Assembly (NCBI RefSeq): GCF_011090185.1
Contig: NZ_JAAFGS010000011.1
Span: forward strand, 1-64,000
DNA: 64,000 nucleotides
Direction: 5' to 3'
Source of the DNA: Saccharibacillus alkalitolerans
GTDB taxonomy: Bacteria > Bacillota > Bacilli > Paenibacillales > Paenibacillaceae
Part shown: positions 18,107-26,324 of the stretch, piece after piece
How the letters are laid out: each line of letters begins with the position of its first letter
Position numbering within the stretch: position 1 is the stretch's first letter
Notes under the pieces: model-generated
Databases searched by the model: none
Told to the model about the DNA's origin: nothing
What the model saw: the letters and a program-made list of their open reading frames with translations, nothing else
Made by a program: the position numbers and the translations under genes

Positions 18107-18516
18107 CCTCCGGTCGTAGTCGCGAGCAGCGCGTCCACGTTCAGCACCAGAACGATCCGGTCGCCGTGCTCGAACACGGACGGCAGGAAACGCCGGCTCG
18201 CCATTTCTTCGTTATCCGTCAGCGCCGAATCGGCAACGGAAGCCGTGTCGTCGAGCGAATCGACCAGCAGGGCGACTTTCTCGCGGCGCAGCAGGATGAA
18301 TTTGTCCGTGTCGCGTTGGTCTTCGTGCGAGACGTTCAATTTTTTGCGAAGATTCACGATCGTATAAATTTCTTCTCGAATTTTGACTACGCCTTCATGC
18401 CAGTTGGCGGAGAAAGGAATCGACGTGCCCGGCTTTGCATTTTGAATCTCGTCGATCTCGTGAAACGGAATACCGTAGGTTTTGTCGGCCAGTTTGAATA
18501 AAATAAAATCGTTCAT
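18097..18516 (-). CDS. Stand-alone CheW-domain protein
   Basis: The 139 residues form one CheW domain: DFILFKLADKTYGIPFHEID, the strand VVKIREEIYTIVNLRKKL, then VALLVDSLDDTASV and the C-terminal IVLVLNVDALL. CheW couples chemoreceptors to the kinase CheA. No other chemotaxis gene is nearby, so this is an orphan adaptor that may serve receptors encoded elsewhere. It is divergent from plsC. A TATAAT at 18600-18605 on the minus strand, 84 nt before the start, is the likely -10. Confidence 0.82.
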   Translation of the reverse strand: MNDFILFKLADKTYGIPFHEIDEIQNAKPGTSIPFSANWHEGVVKIREEIYTIVNLRKKLNVSHEDQRDTDKFILLRREKVALLVDSLDDTASVADSALTDNEEMASRRFLPSVFEHGDRIVLVLNVDALLATTTGGGA

Positions 18517-18599
18517 CGTATACGCCGGTCTCCTTCGTTTACGGATAGAATCCTGCTGCGTCCGGCATTCGGCCGGGCAAAAGGATTGGCTTTATCGTC

Positions 18600-18605
18600 A
18601 TTATA
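18600..18605 (-). promoter_or_regulatory. Candidate -10 of the CheW gene
   Basis: The minus strand reads TATAAT at 18605-18600. The hexamer 17 nt upstream (TAGCAT) is a weak -35. Low confidence. Confidence 0.4.
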
Positions 18606-18801
18606 GGTCATTCCGCCGCGCCATGCTACCCGCATCGGAGCGAAAGCCCCTCCTTTTTCGGATCGGACGGCTGTTCAGGAACATGAGGGCGTGGTAAACT
18701 AGCCATATACGCTGCGTTTTTGTAGGCGGCGGCGGTTTACCTTAAATTTAGGACCAGATACTAATCATATAAATGAGCGGAATGCGGAAGGAGCAGTCGA
18801 C

Positions 18802-19422
18802 GTGTTGTATCAACCCATCGCCAGATTGGCCAGACTGATATTGCGGGGATTCGGAAAATTCGAGGTTATCGGAGCGGACAAGCTGCCCAAGGAGGGCGGC
18901 TACGTCATTACCTGTACGCACCGGGGCTGGCTGGACGTCGTGGCGCTGGGATGCTCGCTGCTGCCGACCGAGGTTCATTTCATGGCGAAGAAAGAATTGT
19001 TCCGCAAAAAGATTGCCGATAAATTTCTGCGCGACATCAACGCTTTTCCGGTAGACCGAGAAAATCCCGGGCCGAGCAGCCTCAAAATTCCGATTCAACT
19101 GCTGAAGCAGGGCAAGACGATCGGCATTTTCCCTTCGGGCACCCGTTCGTCGGAAGACGTGCCGCTGAAGCGCGGCGCCGTCACGATCGCCAATATGGCG
19201 AAGGTGCCGATCGTACCGGCCGCTTACGCGGGTCCTACCGGATTGAAGCAGCTGCTGCGCGGAACCAAGACCCGGCTCGTAATCGGCGACCCGATCCCGA
19301 CCGTCAGCGAAGGCCCTTCTCAGGGCAAAAAAGATTTGAACGAGCTGGCCGACCGCCTGGCGCTGGCAATGAATACGCTGGAGACCGGCTTGAGCCGTCT
19401 GGATCAGGACCATAAAGAGTAA
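18802..19422 (+). CDS. plsC: 1-acyl-sn-glycerol-3-phosphate acyltransferase
   Basis: The 206-residue membrane-associated enzyme acylates lysophosphatidate to phosphatidate in phospholipid synthesis. The catalytic HX4D motif is seen in THRGWLDVV, and the substrate-binding block in FPSGTRS. Length is typical for short Bacillota PlsC. The GTG start has AAGGAG 8 nt upstream. It is a single-gene unit followed by a terminator. Confidence 0.92.
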   Translation: MLYQPIARLARLILRGFGKFEVIGADKLPKEGGYVITCTHRGWLDVVALGCSLLPTEVHFMAKKELFRKKIADKFLRDINAFPVDRENPGPSSLKIPIQLLKQGKTIGIFPSGTRSSEDVPLKRGAVTIANMAKVPIVPAAYAGPTGLKQLLRGTKTRLVIGDPIPTVSEGPSQGKKDLNELADRLALAMNTLETGLSRLDQDHKE

Positions 19423-19479
19423 GTGCGGACGAACGAAGCGAACGACAGAAACAAAGCGGAAAAGCGGGGGATGCGCCTG

Positions 19480-19502
19480 AGCGGCGCGCCGCCGCTTTTT
19501 CG
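19480..19502 (+). terminator. Intrinsic terminator after plsC
   Basis: AGCGGCG-CGC-CGCCGCT followed by TTTTTC. Confidence 0.8.
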
Positions 19503-19626
19503 CCCTGCCCCGTTTTAGAAGCGGACGCCGTATTGAAATTTTCCGGACGGGGGCGTATGATCGAAAAGTCTTCTTACTTAAAGATAGAGAGTAACGAAAA
19601 ATAGAAATAGAGGAGAGAATTATTCG

Positions 19627-20523
19627 ATGAAAACGTTGACGGGAGCGCAGCGCCTGGGCTTGATCGCCGCGCTCGTGCTGATCTGGGGCGTATCCTGGTC
19701 CATTTATAAAGTCGCGCTCGATTACACGCCGCCGCTGCTGTTTGCGGGACTGCGCACGCTGATCGGAGGGCTGCTGCTGATGCTCTTCCTTCTGCCCAAG
19801 CGCGGCCGCATCCGCTGGAAAGAGAACCGCCGGGTATATCTGATATCCGCGCTGCTGAACGTGGTGCTGTTCTACGGCCTGCAGACGATCGGACTGATCT
19901 ACATGCCGTCGGGATTGTTCACCGTGCTCGTCTACCTGCAGCCGGTGCTGGTCGGGCTGTTCGCGTCGCTGTGGCTGGAGGAGCGGATGACGCCGATGAA
20001 GGCTGCCGGCCTGCTGCTCGGTTTTCTGGGCGTGGTCTCGGTCAGCCTGGGCGGCTTCTCTGGCCATGTCGCCGTTATCGGCGTCGTGCTGGCGATCGCC
20101 ACGGCGTTCAGTTGGGCGTTCGGCACCGTGTTCATCAAGAAGGAAGGAGCTTCCGTCGATTCGCTCTGGCTGGTCGCTTTTCAGTGCACGCTGGGGGGCG
20201 TCGTGCTGACGCTGTCGGGCTCGCTGTCCGAAAGCTGGGGCGACATCGTCTGGAACGGCGCATACTGGACAGGCCTGCTGTTCGGCGTGTTTTTCGGCAT
20301 CGCGCTGTCCTGGATCATCTACATCACGCTGACTCAGGCGGGAGAAGCGAGCCAGGTCGCTTCTTATACGTTCCTCGTTCCGCTGCTGTCGGTCCTGGTC
20401 GGGACGTTGGCGCTGCACGAGCCGTTCAGCCGCTTTCTTCTGCTCGGACTGGTGCTGATCGGAAGCGGGATCTATCTGGTCAATCGCAAAGCCAAGCCGA
20501 AAAGGGCGGCATTTGCGGGATGA
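19627..20523 (+). CDS. EamA-family (DMT superfamily) transporter
   Basis: The 298-residue protein has about ten hydrophobic helices in two homologous EamA halves (LIAALVLIWGVSWSIYKVAL near the start, the second half from about 145). Drug/metabolite transporters of this group usually export amino acids or metabolites; the substrate cannot be told from sequence. The ATG follows AGGAGAG. It has its own terminator. Confidence 0.88.
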   Translation: MKTLTGAQRLGLIAALVLIWGVSWSIYKVALDYTPPLLFAGLRTLIGGLLLMLFLLPKRGRIRWKENRRVYLISALLNVVLFYGLQTIGLIYMPSGLFTVLVYLQPVLVGLFASLWLEERMTPMKAAGLLLGFLGVVSVSLGGFSGHVAVIGVVLAIATAFSWAFGTVFIKKEGASVDSLWLVAFQCTLGGVVLTLSGSLSESWGDIVWNGAYWTGLLFGVFFGIALSWIIYITLTQAGEASQVASYTFLVPLLSVLVGTLALHEPFSRFLLLGLVLIGSGIYLVNRKAKPKRAAFAG

Positions 20524-20561
20524 GCCCGCGGAAAGCCGAGGAATTCGGCACTATTTTTCTG

Positions 20562-20589
20562 AAAAGCCGCGCCTGCGCGGCTTTTTTTT
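20562..20589 (+). terminator. Intrinsic terminator after the EamA gene
   Basis: AGCCGCGC-CT-GCGCGGCT followed by eight Ts. Confidence 0.88.
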
Positions 20590-20693
20590 GTGCCGAGGAG
20601 GCCCTGGTGATTCGCGCGCCGAAAAGATGGATAAAATTTGGCAAACGAGGGTCTCCGTACAAAGTCGCGGAACGGCCGAGCCGAAGGGAGCGA

Positions 20694-21467
20694 ATGTCAA
20701 TGAAACTGTCCTACAATACCGAGACTCTTTTTAACGGACGAAGCATCTACGAAGCGCTGCCCATTCTGCACGAGGTCGGAGCGAAAGCGATCGAGTTCTG
20801 GTCTTGGGCGGACAAGGATTTACACCGGATCAAGGAACTGTGCGGGGAGTACGAAATGGATGTCGCTTCGATCGTCGTGGTGACGGATACGCTGCTTAGG
20901 CCCGACGGACGATCGGAAGCGCTGGAGGAAATGGAAAAAGCGGCGGAAGCCGCGCGTTTTCTGGGCTGCCCGACTCTGGTGCACAGCGTCGGCTTCGAGG
21001 TGGAAGAACAGAACAGGGAAGACACGCGGGAGATTCTGATCAAAGGACTCCGGGAGGCGGCTCCCCTGCTGGACAAATCCGGGGTGACGCTGGCGATCGA
21101 GCCGATGAACACGGTGCGGGACAAGGAGCTGGCCGGCTATTTCCTGAACACGTCGGAGGAAGCGTTTCGCATCGTCCGCGAAGTGGACCATCCGCTCGTC
21201 AAAGTCTGCTACGACTTTTACCACGTTCAGATCATGGAGGGCAACGTCATTTCTCGCATGCAAAACAACATCCACCGGATCGCGCATATCCAGGCGGCCG
21301 GCGTGCCGGGCCGAGGCGAACTGTTCGCCGGGGAACTGAACTACGACCGCATTTTCGACTTCATCAAACAGACCGACTACGACGGATACGTCGGCATCGA
21401 GTACTTTCCGACTCACGATCCCTTAGGAGACTTGAAAGAAATTCACGCCAAGCACCATACGGGGTAA
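20694..21467 (+). CDS. Hydroxypyruvate isomerase-like TIM-barrel protein
   Basis: The 257-residue protein is an AP-endonuclease-2-fold sugar isomerase/epimerase. Visible metal-ligand contexts are LAIEPMN (Glu), VCYDFYHVQ (Asp, His), AHIQAAG and GIEYFP (Glu), in the order found in hydroxypyruvate isomerases (COG3622). No glyoxylate-pathway partners are adjacent, so the substrate is uncertain. The start is ATG 20694 (MSMKLSYN) with GAAGGGAG just upstream; ATG 20700 is an alternative with better spacing. The frame runs open far upstream into the EamA gene, but that is shadow. Confidence 0.75.
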   Translation: MSMKLSYNTETLFNGRSIYEALPILHEVGAKAIEFWSWADKDLHRIKELCGEYEMDVASIVVVTDTLLRPDGRSEALEEMEKAAEAARFLGCPTLVHSVGFEVEEQNREDTREILIKGLREAAPLLDKSGVTLAIEPMNTVRDKELAGYFLNTSEEAFRIVREVDHPLVKVCYDFYHVQIMEGNVISRMQNNIHRIAHIQAAGVPGRGELFAGELNYDRIFDFIKQTDYDGYVGIEYFPTHDPLGDLKEIHAKHHTG

Positions 21468-21566
21468 ACGGGCGGCTGCCGCGCTGCTGCTCTGCATGCT
21501 TCCGCATGAGGATACGTAAAAATGGGTATATAGGTATCATGAAAACGTGCGGAACGGAGGAACAGC

Positions 21567-22904
21567 GTGGAAATCGTAAATGTGATGCTTGTCATTTTGC
21601 TCATTTTGTTAACGGCCTTTTTCGTCGCCTCCGAGTATTCGATCATCCGGGTGCGCGTATCGCGCATCAATCAGCTTGCGGATCAAGGCAACAAGAATGC
21701 GCAGGCGGTCAAGCGAATACTGGGAAGGCTCGACGAGTTTCTGTCCGCCAGCCAGCTCGGCACGACGCTGACGTCGCTGGCGCTCGGATGGTTGGGCGAA
21801 TCGACGGTGGAGGAACTGCTGGCACCGGTGTTCGTCTGGCTGCATATTCCGGGGTCGGTTACGGGGATTCTGTCCTTCCTGCTGGCGTTCCTGATCCTGA
21901 CCTATTTCGAAGTGCTGATCGGAGAGCTGGTGCCGAAAACCGTCGCCATTCAGGTCGCGGAGCCGCTGGCGCTCGCGTTGGCGCGTCCGCTCATTATTTT
22001 TTACCGCATCACGTATCCGTTCAACTGGATTCTGAGTCGTTCCTCCCGGGTCATCAGCGGACTGTTCGGGCTTAAGCCGCTGACGGAGGGAGAAGCCGCG
22101 CAGAGCGAGGCGGAACTTCGTCTGGCGCTGTCGGAAGGGTTCAAGAGCGGGGAAATTACGCCGACCGAGTACCGCTATCTCAACAACGTATTCGATTTCG
22201 ACGAGCGGGACGCGCAGGAGATCATGGTACCGCGCACCGAGATTCGCCACATTCCGCAGGATGCGGACGTTCGCGATCTGTTGGAGCTGATCGAACCGAA
22301 GACGTACAGCCTGGTGCCGGTCTCGCTGGACGGGGACAAAGACCATATCGTCGGCATGGTGAACGTCAAGCAGGTGCTGAGCGATTACGTGCGCCGGGGC
22401 GGGGGCGGCCCGCAGCCGATCGCGCCGTATATCCGTCCCGTCATCCAGGTCATTGAAACGGTACGCGCGCGCGACCTGCTCGGACGGATGCAGAAGGAAG
22501 GCATCCATATGTCCGTCCTGATGGACGAGTACGGCGGCACTTCCGGACTGGTTACGCTCGAGGATCTGCTGGAAGAGATCGTGGGCGATATTCCTTCCGG
22601 TTCTTCGCCGGCGGGCGCCGCGGTTCCGACCCCGCTGATTCGGCCCGACGGAGAAGGACGGTTCCTGCTCAGTTCGAAGGCGCTGCTGCATGACGTGAAC
22701 CGTCAGCTCGGCACGGACATCGATTCGGAAGAAGTGTACACGATCGGCGGCTGGCTGCTGTCGGAAAAGTTCGATCTTAAGCAAGGCGACACGCTGAACG
22801 AAGCCGGCTGGGACTGGACGATCCGCGAGATGCAGGGCGGCCGAATCGGGCAGATCGAAGCGGTTCGCGCGGCGGGGAACGAACGGGAAGCGGAACCGAA
22901 TTGA
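21567..22904 (+). CDS. CNNM/CorC-type hemolysin-family membrane protein
   Basis: The 445-residue protein has an N-terminal DUF21/CNNM transmembrane domain (about residues 1-190, with FFVASEYSIIRVR), a CBS-domain pair (about 205-335, with IMVPRTEI and LMDEYGGTSGLVTLEDLLEE), and a C-terminal CorC/HlyC transporter-associated domain. Proteins of this family are linked to magnesium or other divalent-cation efflux; the hemolysin name is historical. The GTG start follows GGAGGA. The next gene starts 27 nt downstream, so the two likely form one operon. Confidence 0.88.
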   Translation: MEIVNVMLVILLILLTAFFVASEYSIIRVRVSRINQLADQGNKNAQAVKRILGRLDEFLSASQLGTTLTSLALGWLGESTVEELLAPVFVWLHIPGSVTGILSFLLAFLILTYFEVLIGELVPKTVAIQVAEPLALALARPLIIFYRITYPFNWILSRSSRVISGLFGLKPLTEGEAAQSEAELRLALSEGFKSGEITPTEYRYLNNVFDFDERDAQEIMVPRTEIRHIPQDADVRDLLELIEPKTYSLVPVSLDGDKDHIVGMVNVKQVLSDYVRRGGGGPQPIAPYIRPVIQVIETVRARDLLGRMQKEGIHMSVLMDEYGGTSGLVTLEDLLEEIVGDIPSGSSPAGAAVPTPLIRPDGEGRFLLSSKALLHDVNRQLGTDIDSEEVYTIGGWLLSEKFDLKQGDTLNEAGWDWTIREMQGGRIGQIEAVRAAGNEREAEPN

Positions 22905-22931
22905 ACAGGCGGGGAATAGAAGGAGGAGCGG

Positions 22932-23606
22932 ATGATGAATCGCGAAAAAGGAATCCGGCGAACAGCGGCGGCTGCATTCGCGGCCGTGCTGGTGTTCCTG
23001 CCGGAAAGGACGGCTGAGGTTCGTGCATACGCGGGGAGCGAGGAGAGTGCCGCCGCGGCTTCCGGCGCCGCAGCGTATCCGACGAACGCGGAAAAAACGA
23101 AGCTCGAAATCGTGCGCGAAGCGAATCTGGCGCTGCGAGCGCTGGCGGATCGCGATTTCGACGCGCTGGCCGATCTGGCGGCCCCTCGAGGAATTCGATT
23201 CTCTCCTTACGCGTACGTCGAACTTAAAAGCGATCGCGTGTTGACGCCCGGCAAGCTGCGCCAAGCTTGGAAGGATCCTGAAACATATGTTTGGGGCGCC
23301 TACGACGGAAGCGGAGAGCCGATCGTGCTTGATTTTCGCGGCTACTATGCCCGGTTTCTGAACAATCTGCCCTATACGGCGCCTGACGGCGTCGGTTACA
23401 ACCGGGTCGTGCGAAGCGGCAATACGCTCAGCAACTTAAAGAAGGCCTATCCAAAAGCGAAGTTTGTCGAATTCTATGTCAAAGGCGGACGCAGCGGGGC
23501 CGGCGATGTCGGAGGCATGGACTGGGGCAGCCTTCGCTTCGTCTTCGAGCAGACCGGCAGCGATTGGCAGTTGATCGGAATCGTCGGCGACCGATGGACG
23601 ATATAG
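22932..23606 (+). CDS. Secreted protein of unknown function
   Basis: The 224-residue protein has an N-terminal signal peptide (about residues 1-34, RRTAAAAFAAVLVFLPERT). An Ala/Ser/Glu-rich linker follows, then a globular domain from about 52. No catalytic motif or family recognised. Visible points are EANLALRALADRDFDALADL, a pattern typical of small lipoprotein-like or NTF2-like stress proteins, and a C-terminal FVFEQTGSDWQLIGIVGDRW strand pair. The ATG follows AGGAGGAG. It sits just behind the CNNM gene, so an envelope role is possible but unproven. Confidence 0.75.
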   Translation: MMNREKGIRRTAAAAFAAVLVFLPERTAEVRAYAGSEESAAAASGAAAYPTNAEKTKLEIVREANLALRALADRDFDALADLAAPRGIRFSPYAYVELKSDRVLTPGKLRQAWKDPETYVWGAYDGSGEPIVLDFRGYYARFLNNLPYTAPDGVGYNRVVRSGNTLSNLKKAYPKAKFVEFYVKGGRSGAGDVGGMDWGSLRFVFEQTGSDWQLIGIVGDRWTI

Positions 23607-23620
23607 GCAGAACGGGAAGT

Positions 23621-23754
23621 TGGGGATAAAGAAAACCCTTTATGTGAAGAATATGTGAAAGATTTCAACAGGTTGGGGATAAAAAGCTGATTTTTGGGGA
23701 TAAACTTGTGAATAAGGATAGAATAACCTGTGAGTAAGCGGCATTTTATACACA
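23621..23754. repeat. Cluster of DnaA-box-like 9-mers
   Basis: Five 9-mers differ by one base from the DnaA box TTATCCACA: TGGGGATAA at 23621-23629, 23674-23682 and 23695-23703 (complement TTATCCCCA), TGTGAATAA at 23707-23715 and TTATACACA at 23746-23754. A sixth, TGTGAGTAA at 23729-23737, differs by two. None is a perfect consensus box. The segment is AT-rich in a GC-rich genome and lies between genes. It may bind DnaA; this is inference. Confidence 0.4.
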
Positions 23755-23858
23755 GGCTGGTACAGATTCATGAGGGTTCCTTTCCCATTTGAGCCGCCGT
23801 ATAATAGAAAAGGAAGGTTCCTTCGTACAGGGACCGCGACAAAAGGGAGGGGAAGCGC

Positions 23859-24119
23859 ATGGCCGCCAAGAAAAAACAAGCCGCCGCGCGTCCGGCCGCA
23901 TCGGACAAACCGGCGACGCTGAAAGATATGCTGAATCCCGAGGTGCTGGCGAAGCTTCAAGCCCAGGCGAACGAGCTGAAAGCGACCGAGCAGGAGCGTC
24001 GGGAAGAAGAACAGCGGATGGCCGCGGAAGCGAAAAAAGCCGAACGCAAACGTCTGGAAAACGACTTCGAATACCTGCTCAGCCAGAGCGAAGGCAAAAA
24101 AATCAACAAGTACGATTAA
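23859..24119 (+). CDS. YqkE-like small lysine/glutamate-rich protein
   Basis: The 86-residue, highly charged, helical protein has KDMLNPEVLAKLQAQANELK followed by a long Glu/Arg/Lys coiled-coil-like stretch and the tail LLSQSEGKKINKYD. This resembles the Bacillus YqkE family (DUF3886) of unknown function. The ATG follows GGGAGGGG. A TATAAT at 23799-23804 marks a probable promoter. It is followed by a terminator, so it is monocistronic. Confidence 0.72.
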   Translation: MAAKKKQAAARPAASDKPATLKDMLNPEVLAKLQAQANELKATEQERREEEQRMAAEAKKAERKRLENDFEYLLSQSEGKKINKYD

Positions 24120-24176
24120 GCGTAGGAACGCATGAAGCGGGCAGCGATAAATTCGGAGAGCCTGTACGCTCGAAAA

Positions 24177-24211
24177 AGAAATCCGGCAGAAGCCGGGTTT
24201 CTTTTTTTTTT
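24177..24211 (+). terminator. Intrinsic terminator after the YqkE-like gene
   Basis: GAAATCCGGC pairs with GCCGGGTTTC around AGAA, followed by about ten Ts. Confidence 0.88.
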
Positions 24212-24220
24212 GCGCGGACA

Positions 24221-24280
24221 TTGACAACCCCGTAAGAAAAGGCGTATAGTATCGGTTGTTAATCGTAATAATTACTATTA
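24221..24280 (+). promoter_or_regulatory. Zur-regulated promoter of the COG0523 GTPase-rpsN unit
   Basis: TTGACA (24221-24226), an 18-nt spacer and TATAGT (24245-24250) are followed at once by the near-perfect palindrome TAATCGTAAT-A-ATTACTATTA (24260-24280). The palindrome matches the Bacillus Zur operator (TAATNATTAC-type core) and would cover the start site, so zinc-bound Zur should block initiation. Confidence 0.82.
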
Positions 24281-24299
24281 GATTCGAGGAGCAGTATAA

Positions 24300-25505
24300 A
24301 TGGAAGCAAAAAAAATTCCCGTTACCGTCCTGTGCGGTTATTTGGGGTCGGGCAAGACGACCCTGCTCAATCATATTCTTCACAATCGTCAGGGCATGAA
24401 AGTGGCGGTCATCGTCAACGACATGAGCGAAATCAACGTGGACGCCGGGCTGGTAGCCGGCGAAGCGGGATTGTCGCGTACCGAAGAGAAGCTCGTCGAA
24501 ATGTCCAACGGCTGCATCTGCTGCACGCTGCGGGAAGATCTGCTGCGCGAAGTGGAGAAGCTGGCGGCCGAAGGACGCTTCGATTACATTTTGATCGAAT
24601 CGACGGGCATCAGCGAGCCGGTTCCGATCGCCCAGACGTTTACTTATGCCGACGAGACGACGGGCGTCGATCTCACTTCCCTGGCACGGCTCGACTGCAT
24701 GGTGACCGTAGTCGACGCTTACCGGTTCTGGCATGATTTCGAATCGGGCGAAAGTTTGCTCGCGCGGGGTCAGGCGACCGCCGAAGACGATACGCGCGAC
24801 GTGACCGACCTGCTGATCGACCAAGTCGAGATGTGCGACGTGCTGCTGCTCAACAAATGCGATCTGGTCGAAGAAGAAGAACTTGCGCGGCTGGAAGGCG
24901 TGCTGCGCAAACTTCAGCCTTCCGCGAAAATCATTCGCACGGTGCGCGGCGAAGTCGATCCGGCGGAGATTCTGAATACGGGCAGGTTCGACTTCGAACA
25001 GGCGAGCCTGGCGCCCGGCTGGATCCGCGAGCTGCAGAAGGAAGAGCATACGCCCGAAACGGAAGAGTACGGCATCGGTTCGTTCGTTTACCGCCGCAGA
25101 CGTCCTTTCCATCCGGAGCGATTGGCCGAAACGCTGGGCGAGTGGCCGGCTGAAATCGTGAGAGCCAAAGGCCTGATATGGCTGGCCGTCAAAGAAGACT
25201 GGGCGGCCAGCTTCAGCCAGGCGGGCCCCTCGATTCAGTTCGGACCGGCGGGAAGCTGGATTGCCGGCCTGCCGGAGGCGGAGCGCAGCGAATTGTTGGC
25301 CGGGCAGCCCGAGCTGTCGGAAGGATGGGACGACGAGACCGGCGACCGGATCAACGAATTCGTATTGATCGGAATCGGAATGGACCGGGAAGAAATCGAA
25401 GCGGAGCTGGACGCCTGCCTGCTCAGCGAAGAAGAAATGAAGGCGGACTGGGGAAGCTTCCCGAACCCGCTGCCGTGGGCGGCCGCCGAGACGGCCGACG
25501 CGTAA
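24300..25505 (+). CDS. COG0523-type GTPase, putative zinc metallochaperone
   Basis: The 401-residue G3E-family GTPase has the P-loop GYLGSGKTTLL (about residues 12-22), the metal-binding CXCC motif in NGCICCTLREDL, ESTGISEP (switch), LLNKCDLVEEEE (NKXD) and a C-terminal CobW-C domain. Zur-controlled members (ZigA/ZagA type) are thought to deliver zinc to key enzymes during starvation. The Zur palindrome and the downstream zinc-free S14 gene support that role. The ATG is preceded by GAGGAGC. Confidence 0.86.
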   Translation: MEAKKIPVTVLCGYLGSGKTTLLNHILHNRQGMKVAVIVNDMSEINVDAGLVAGEAGLSRTEEKLVEMSNGCICCTLREDLLREVEKLAAEGRFDYILIESTGISEPVPIAQTFTYADETTGVDLTSLARLDCMVTVVDAYRFWHDFESGESLLARGQATAEDDTRDVTDLLIDQVEMCDVLLLNKCDLVEEEELARLEGVLRKLQPSAKIIRTVRGEVDPAEILNTGRFDFEQASLAPGWIRELQKEEHTPETEEYGIGSFVYRRRRPFHPERLAETLGEWPAEIVRAKGLIWLAVKEDWAASFSQAGPSIQFGPAGSWIAGLPEAERSELLAGQPELSEGWDDETGDRINEFVLIGIGMDREEIEAELDACLLSEEEMKADWGSFPNPLPWAAAETADA

Positions 25506-25583
25506 GAGAGCGCAAAGACGGCGTCCGGGTCCCTTCGCACCCAATAAGAAGCGATATCCCAAAATGAAAAGGAGCGCATAAAC

Positions 25584-25853
25584 ATGGCAAAGAAATCGAA
25601 AGTGGTACGCGAGAAAAAGCGTCAGGAAACGGTAGCGAAATATGCGGAGCTGCGCCGCGAATTGAAAGCGAAAGGCGACTACGCGGCGCTGCAAAAGCTT
25701 CCTCGCGATTCTTCCCCGACCCGGTTGAAAAACCGCTGCGAAATGACGGGACGTCCCCGCGGCTATTTGCGCAAGTTCAAAGTATCCCGGATCATGTTCC
25801 GGGAACTGGCGCACAAAGGACAGATTCCGGGCGTTACGAAGTCCAGCTGGTAA
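25584..25853 (+). CDS. rpsN: 30S ribosomal protein S14, zinc-independent paralogue
   Basis: The 89-residue S14 has no CXXC zinc knuckle; the core [19 protein letters not shown] is diagnostic of the long, cysteine-poor (C-minus) form. In B. subtilis the equivalent protein replaces zinc-binding S14 when zinc is scarce, allowing ribosome assembly without zinc. It lies 78 nt after the GTPase gene with no terminator, so it shares the Zur promoter. The ATG follows AAAGGAG. Confidence 0.95.
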   Translation: MAKKSKVVREKKRQETVAKYAELRRELKAKGDYAALQKLPRDSSPTRLKNRCEMTGRPRGYLRKFKVSRIMFRELAHKGQIPGVTKSSW

Positions 25854-25879
25854 ATAAAAGCTCAAGTCGTCCGTCGGAG

Positions 25880-25935
25880 TTGACAAGGGACGATTCATTC
25901 CTTATGCTTAAAATTAATCGTAAAAATTACGATAA
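25880..25935 (+). promoter_or_regulatory. Zur-regulated promoter of rpmG-znuCBA
   Basis: TTGACA (25880-25885), 17-nt spacer, TATGCT (25903-25908), then the palindrome TAATCGTAA-AAA-TTACGATAA (25915-25935). Operator half-sites, spacing and position relative to the -10 match those of the promoter at 24221, so both units should respond to Zur together. Confidence 0.82.
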
Positions 25936-25996
25936 CTATTAAGAGTCGGGTTCGACTTTTCGCCTCACCGACGCAAATACAGAGGAGGATTCAACC

Positions 25997-26146
25997 ATGA
26001 GAGTCATCGTGACCCTGGCCTGCACCGAGTGCGGAGACCGCAATTATACGACCACGAAAAACAAACGGAACCATCCCGAGCGGCTGGAACTGAAAAAATA
26101 CTGCCCGCGTCTCAAAAAGTATACGATTCACCGCGAAACGCGGTAA
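25997..26146 (+). CDS. rpmG: 50S ribosomal protein L33, cysteine-poor paralogue
   Basis: This 49-residue L33 begins [19 protein letters not shown] and ends [12 protein letters not shown]. It keeps the first CXXC (C9, C12) but has only one Cys of the second pair (KYCPRL), so the zinc ribbon is incomplete. This resembles the Zur-controlled, zinc-independent L33 of Bacillus. The ATG follows GGAGG. It is the first gene after the second Zur box; znuC follows with a weak hairpin between. Confidence 0.93.
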   Translation: MRVIVTLACTECGDRNYTTTKNKRNHPERLELKKYCPRLKKYTIHRETR

Positions 26147-26256
26147 GTCCCGCAGAAGCGTCTGCGAAGTGCTGTCGGTACGCCGACGGCCCGCATGTGC
26201 GCGGAGCTCCCGCCGCTCGGATTTCCGGATTTGGGTCGCTGCGGGAAGCAAGCCAA

Positions 26257-26292
26257 GAGCAAGGGGGGCGGAAGCATTTGCCCCTCTTTTAA
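26257..26292 (+). terminator. Weak attenuator-like hairpin between rpmG and znuC
   Basis: AGGGG-(GG)-C pairs with GCCCCT around GGAAGCATTT and is followed by CTTTTAAA. The stem has a bulge and the U-run is short, so it may only partially terminate, lowering znuCBA relative to rpmG. Confidence 0.45.
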
Positions 26293-26324
26293 ATTGCGCG
26301 GGTTTTATTTAAGGAGTGTTCGCC

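Noticed and set aside
17806..18501. 231-codon plus-strand frame opposite the CheW gene
   Set aside because: It spans a bidirectional terminator and the complement of a clear CheW domain; the protein is low-complexity Arg/Pro-rich, typical of shadows.
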